A stretch of DNA of 9,810 bases from JAXDLH01 sp034666705 (GTDB lineage: Bacteria; Chloroflexota; UBA6077; SHYK01), in NCBI GenBank assembly GCA_034666705.1, contig JAXDLH010000067.1, forward strand, positions 1 to 9,810. Direction: 5' to 3'. The notes below the pieces were generated by a model. That model ran no database searches. It had not been told where the DNA came from and was given only the letters and a program-made list of their open reading frames with translations. The translations under genes were made by a program, and so were the position numbers. This document shows, piece by piece, positions 7,381 to 9,810 of the stretch. Within the stretch, counting starts at the first letter, position 1. Each line of letters begins with the position of its first letter.

Positions 7381-7453
7381 CCGTAGGGGGCAGGCATGCC
7401 TGCCCCGCGCTCCCATCGTTGGGGAGCGGGCGAGGCGTGCCTCGCCCCTACGG
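7381..7453. repeat. Cloverleaf palindromic repeat, copy 2
   Basis: CCGTAG (7381-7386) pairs with CTACGG (7448-7453) and encloses three arms with almost no unpaired bases between them. Arm A is an 8-bp stem, 7387-7394 with 7399-7406, loop CATG. Arm B is a 6-bp stem, 7409-7414 with 7422-7427. Arm C is an 8-bp stem, 7428-7435 with 7440-7447, loop CGTG. All arm pairs are Watson-Crick. Its plan matches the copy at 6243-6318, with GTAGGG and CCCTAC at the ends, but the arms differ. It sits between ahcY and the reductase gene. The rest of 7321-7507 shows nothing further. Confidence 0.8.
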
Positions 7454-7507
7454 GCGCCGCACCGGGCCGATACGCAGGCGACGTGGTTCACTCATCGACG
7501 TGGGCCG

Positions 7508-8905
7508 CTAGTAGCGGTAGAACTCGGTCTTGAAGGGGCCCTGATAGCCGACGCCGGCGTAGCGCGACTGCTCCTCGGTGAGCACCGTGAGCTGGGCGTC
7601 GAGCTTGGCGAGCTGGAGGCGCGCCACCTTCTCGTCCAGCTCCTTGGGCAGCAGATGCACGCCCAGCGGGTACTTCGCCCGATTGGTGTGCAGCTCGATC
7701 TGCGCCAGCACCTGATTGGCGAACGACGAGCTCATCACGTAGCTCGGGTGGCCCGTACCGCAGCCCAGGTTCACCAGCCGGCCCTCGGCCAGCAGGATGA
7801 TCCGCTTGCCGTCCGGAAAGATGACGTGGTCGACCTGCGGCTTGATGTTGTCCCACTCGTACTGGCGGAGGCTCGCCACATCGATCTCGCTGTCGAAGTG
7901 CCCGATGTTGCAGACGATCGCGTTCGACTTCATCCGCTTCATGTGGTCGTGGTTGATGACGTTGACGTTGCCGGTGGCGGTGACGAAGATGTCGGCCTTG
8001 TCGGCGGCCTCCTCCATCGTGACCACTCGGTAGCCCTCCATCGCCGCCTGCAGCGCGCAGATCGGGTCGATCTCGGTCACCCACACCTGGGCCTGGAGGC
8101 CGCGCAGCGCCTGGGTGCACCCCTTGCCCACCTGGCCGTAGCCCGCGACGACGGCGATCTTGCCGGCGATCATCACGTCCGTCGCCCGCTTGATGCCGTC
8201 CACCAGCGACTCGCGGCAGCCGTAGACGTTGTCGAACTTCGACTTGGTCACCGAGTCGTTCACGTTGATCGCGGGGAAGAGCAGCCGCTCTTCCTTCTCC
8301 ATCTCATAGAGGCGATGGACGCCAGTCGTGGTCTCCTCGCTCACGCCGCGGATGTCCCGCGCGATGCGCCCGTACCAGCCGGCGTCGTGCGCCTTGATCG
8401 AGGCGAACAGCGCCCGCTCCTCGTCGCTCGTCGGAGTGTCGAGCAGCGCCGGGTTCTTCGCGGCGTCGATCCCGAGATGGACGAGCAGCGTGGCGTCGCC
8501 GCCATCGTCGAGGATCATCGTCGGGCCTTGATCGCCAAACTCGAAGATGCGATGGGCGAAGTCCCAGTACTCCTCGAGCGATTCGCCCTTGTAGGCGAAC
8601 ACCGGCGTGCCACCGGCCGCGATCGCCGCCGCCGCGTGGTCCTGTGTCGAGAAGATGTTGCACGAGGCCCAGCGCACGTCGGCGCCGAGCGCCTTGAGCG
8701 TCTCGATCAACACGGCGGTCTGGATCGTCATGTGCAGCGAGCCCGCGATCCGCGCGCCCTTGAGCGGCTGCTGCGCGGCGTACTCGTCGCGGATCGCCAT
8801 GAGCGCGGGCATCTCGCCCTCGGCGATCGCGATCTCCTTGCGGCCCCAGTCGGCGAGGGAGAGGTCGGCGACCACGAAGTCCTGGGTATTGGTGGGTGCG
8901 GTCAT
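7508..8905 (-). CDS. ahcY: S-adenosylhomocysteinase (adenosylhomocysteine hydrolase)
   Basis: This encodes 465 residues. It hydrolyses S-adenosylhomocysteine to adenosine and homocysteine in the cytoplasm, relieving product inhibition of methyltransferases. Visible signatures are SLHMTIQTA (H58), LDDGGDAT (D133/D134), SEETTTG (E190/E191), NDSVTKSKFDN (K221, D225), the NAD-binding GYGQVGKG (255-262), and a C-terminal KTEFYRY carrying the Lys and Tyr that reach the partner subunit's NAD. At 465 residues it is longer than the ~430-residue animal form, consistent with the ~40-residue insert common in bacterial enzymes (around 145-185). The ATG at 8905 is chosen because AAGGAG lies 8 bases upstream. 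The frame stays open to 9103, but that extension runs through the riboswitch. Expression is controlled by the promoter, SAH riboswitch and terminator just upstream. The reductase-like gene follows on the same strand. Confidence 0.98.
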   Translation of the reverse strand: MTAPTNTQDFVVADLSLADWGRKEIAIAEGEMPALMAIRDEYAAQQPLKGARIAGSLHMTIQTAVLIETLKALGADVRWASCNIFSTQDHAAAAIAAGGTPVFAYKGESLEEYWDFAHRIFEFGDQGPTMILDDGGDATLLVHLGIDAAKNPALLDTPTSDEERALFASIKAHDAGWYGRIARDIRGVSEETTTGVHRLYEMEKEERLLFPAINVNDSVTKSKFDNVYGCRESLVDGIKRATDVMIAGKIAVVAGYGQVGKGCTQALRGLQAQVWVTEIDPICALQAAMEGYRVVTMEEAADKADIFVTATGNVNVINHDHMKRMKSNAIVCNIGHFDSEIDVASLRQYEWDNIKPQVDHVIFPDGKRIILLAEGRLVNLGCGTGHPSYVMSSSFANQVLAQIELHTNRAKYPLGVHLLPKELDEKVARLQLAKLDAQLTVLTEEQSRYAGVGYQGPFKTEFYRY

Positions 8906-8913
8906 CGGGCTGG

Positions 8914-8919
8914 CTCCTT
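8914..8919 (-). promoter_or_regulatory. Ribosome-binding site of ahcY
   Basis: AAGGAG on the minus strand lies 8 bases before the ATG at 8905. It fixes the start and lies downstream of the leader terminator. Confidence 0.8.
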
Positions 8920-8937
8920 CTGTGGTGGGCGGGGCGC

Positions 8938-8979
8938 AGAAAACAGCAAAGCGCCCGCACCGTTCTAAGATGCGAGCGC
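8938..8979 (-). terminator. Intrinsic terminator forming the riboswitch expression platform
   Basis: On the minus strand GCGCTCGCA (8979-8971) pairs with TGCGGGCGC (8959-8951) with one U-G pair and an 11-base loop. A T-rich run, TTTGCTGTTTT (8950-8940), follows directly. The 5' arm reuses the CGCTC (8978-8974) that also forms the riboswitch pseudoknot, so the two structures exclude each other. Confidence 0.75.
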
Positions 8980-9042
8980 CGTTTACATTACGCTGAGCCT
9001 GACCGACGGCCCCATGGACCGTGGACGCAACGCTCCTCAGCG
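8972..9042 (-). ncRNA. SAH riboswitch (ahcY leader motif, RF01057 type)
   Basis: Read on the minus strand, the leader shows the known SAH-riboswitch layout. P1 is CGCTGAG (9042-9036) with CTCAGCG (8997-8991). The conserved GAGGAGCG-TTGC core follows the P1 5' strand, and CAGGCTC precedes the end of P1. A P2 hairpin between them has ACGGTCC pairing with its partner across ATG, and downstream lies AACGGCGCTC (8983-8974). GAGCG (9035-9031) pairs with CGCTC (8978-8974) as the pseudoknot. The motif is known to bind S-adenosylhomocysteine and switch on ahcY. Here ligand binding should hold the pseudoknot and prevent the overlapping terminator. Identification is by eye against remembered consensus, but every core segment is present in order, upstream of the expected gene. 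Confidence 0.92.
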
Positions 9043-9048
9043 ACCCGG

Positions 9049-9077
9049 ATTGTACCCAAAACCGGTCGCCTCGCCAA
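9049..9077 (-). promoter_or_regulatory. Sigma70-like promoter of the ahcY riboswitch transcript
   Basis: On the minus strand TTGGCG (9077-9072) and TACAAT (9054-9049) are separated by exactly 17 bases, matching 4 of 6 and 5 of 6 consensus positions. Transcription would start near 9042, which is the first base of riboswitch helix P1. That agreement supports both calls. Confidence 0.75.
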
Positions 9078-9111
9078 CGTGCGCAGGGTGCCGGCGGCGG
9101 CATCGATCATA

Positions 9112-9130
9112 CGCATCCGTGGCGGATGCG
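9112..9130 (-). terminator. Hairpin downstream of the acetyltransferase gene
   Basis: CGCATCCG (9112-9119) and CGGATGCG (9123-9130) form a perfect 8-bp stem with loop TGG. It lies about 70 bases after the GNAT stop and upstream of the ahcY promoter. No T-run follows on the minus strand, so terminator function is uncertain. The remaining 9078-9200 shows nothing else. Confidence 0.35.
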
Positions 9131-9200
9131 CGCGGTCAGACTCGCGGCTATCAGGGAAGACCCGCAACCAGGAGCGGGCTCGTTGCGGTACCGGGGACGA

Positions 9201-9749
9201 TCAGCTCGCGGGAAGAGGTTCGTCGTCCGCATGACGGACCTCGGGTGGCAGGGCGAGCTGCTTTTGGAAGGCGATGCACGTGAACGACCCAACCAGAAAA
9301 CGCCGGGTCTCCGTGTACCCCTCAGCTTGATAGAGGCCCTGGGCCGCCGCTTGTTGCACGGTCGTCGCGAGCTCGAGCTCGGTGTACCCAAGGTTCGCAG
9401 CACAGGACTCCAGCCGGCGGAGGAGCGCCCGCCCAAACCCGCGCCGCTGATAGGCAGGATGCACCCGCATCCGCTTGATCTCCGCCCGCCTTGCCGTCAG
9501 CCGCAGAAGCGCGCCCATCGCGACAATCTGCCCGTCGCACTCTCCAATGAGGAACTCCCCGTTGGAGTCCAGATACACCACCTCAATGGCGTGCAGGTCG
9601 TCGTCCCACGGACCGTTGCCCGGGTGCGCACCCACGTGGGTCAGAGCCAAGTTGTGCAGCGCCCACACCGCGGCCGCATCAGCCGGCAAGAAGCGCCGAA
9701 TATGGAGTGGAAAAGCCACTTGGTCGTCGGCATCGCGCATGCCGCACAT
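9201..9749 (-). CDS. GNAT-family N-acetyltransferase
   Basis: This encodes up to 182 residues. The acetyl-CoA binding motif A is clear at MRVHPAYQRRGFGRALL (94-110), where QRRGFG (101-106) is the pyrophosphate-binding Q/R-x-x-G-x-G/A signature. It is preceded by the beta strands GEFLIGECDGQIVAMGALLRL (64-84) and followed by the LGYTELELAT and AAAQGLYQAEGYTETRRF segments (from about 120) typical of motif B. The protein should transfer an acetyl group from acetyl-CoA to an amine, but the substrate cannot be told from sequence. No good ribosome-binding site precedes the ATG at 9749 or the next ATG at 9740, so the start is uncertain and a short or absent leader is possible. It is on the same strand as ahcY but lies upstream of its promoter. 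The remaining 9750-9810 shows no feature. Confidence 0.85.
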   Translation of the reverse strand: MCGMRDADDQVAFPLHIRRFLPADAAAVWALHNLALTHVGAHPGNGPWDDDLHAIEVVYLDSNGEFLIGECDGQIVAMGALLRLTARRAEIKRMRVHPAYQRRGFGRALLRRLESCAANLGYTELELATTVQQAAAQGLYQAEGYTETRRFLVGSFTCIAFQKQLALPPEVRHADDEPLPAS

Positions 9750-9810
9750 GGTACCCGTTGCCTGTATCAGAACGCGCTCCGTCGGGCTGAAAGGCGCGTG
9801 TAACGTGGGA

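Noticed and set aside
7381..7453. tRNA or known small RNA gene
   Set aside because: The arms have 4-base loops CATG/CGTG and no conserved tRNA bases. A palindromic repeat explains it better.
7169..8968. Long plus-strand open frame opposite ahcY and the reductase start
   Set aside because: It is a 599-residue shadow produced by GC-rich codon use in ahcY. Its composition is Arg/His/Val/Leu-rich with no domain pattern, and the minus-strand frames carry clear catalytic motifs.
8906..9103. N-terminal extension of ahcY to 9103
   Set aside because: It would translate the riboswitch and terminator. The ATG at 8905 has a good ribosome-binding site and the usual AhcY N-terminus.

Overview
The window is high-GC bacterial DNA. 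It has no tRNA, rRNA, CRISPR array or recognisable transposase. The gene families, the Pro/Thr-rich linkers of a large secreted protein and the GTAGGG...CCCTAC palindromic intergenic repeats recall Chloroflexota such as the Thermomicrobia/Sphaerobacter group. That placement is an impression and was not tested.

Left part, minus strand (1-2688): a TIGR01777-type NAD(P)-dependent epimerase cut by the window edge. Upstream of it is a probable remnant of an SRPBCC (polyketide cyclase/START-like) gene, a frequent partner of that epimerase family. Upstream again is an intact Rieske [2Fe-2S] ring-hydroxylating oxygenase alpha subunit starting at a GTG. A 20-bp hairpin lies just after the Rieske stop and separates it from the remnant.

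Centre, plus strand (2942-6181): one 1079-residue exported protein. It has a signal sequence, a Thr/Pro linker, a DNRLRE-type beta domain, a second linker, a metzincin zinc protease domain (HEFGHAFGLAH plus Met-turn) and C-terminal Ig/FN3/PKD-like domains. It is divergent from the Rieske gene and convergent with the next gene.

Right part, minus strand (6370-9077): a S-adenosylmethionine-cycle unit. A sigma70-like promoter leads into an S-adenosylhomocysteine (SAH) riboswitch whose pseudoknot strand is also the 5' arm of an intrinsic terminator. Then come ahcY (S-adenosylhomocysteinase) and a divergent methylenetetrahydrofolate-reductase-like gene. The design predicts that SAH build-up switches on the enzyme that removes SAH and possibly also the downstream folate-branch gene. 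Two cloverleaf-shaped repeats with the same ground plan but different arm sequences flank the reductase gene. A GNAT acetyltransferase gene lies at the right edge.

The best-supported regulatory finding is the SAH riboswitch with its promoter and terminator. The least explained structure is the pair of cloverleaf repeats.
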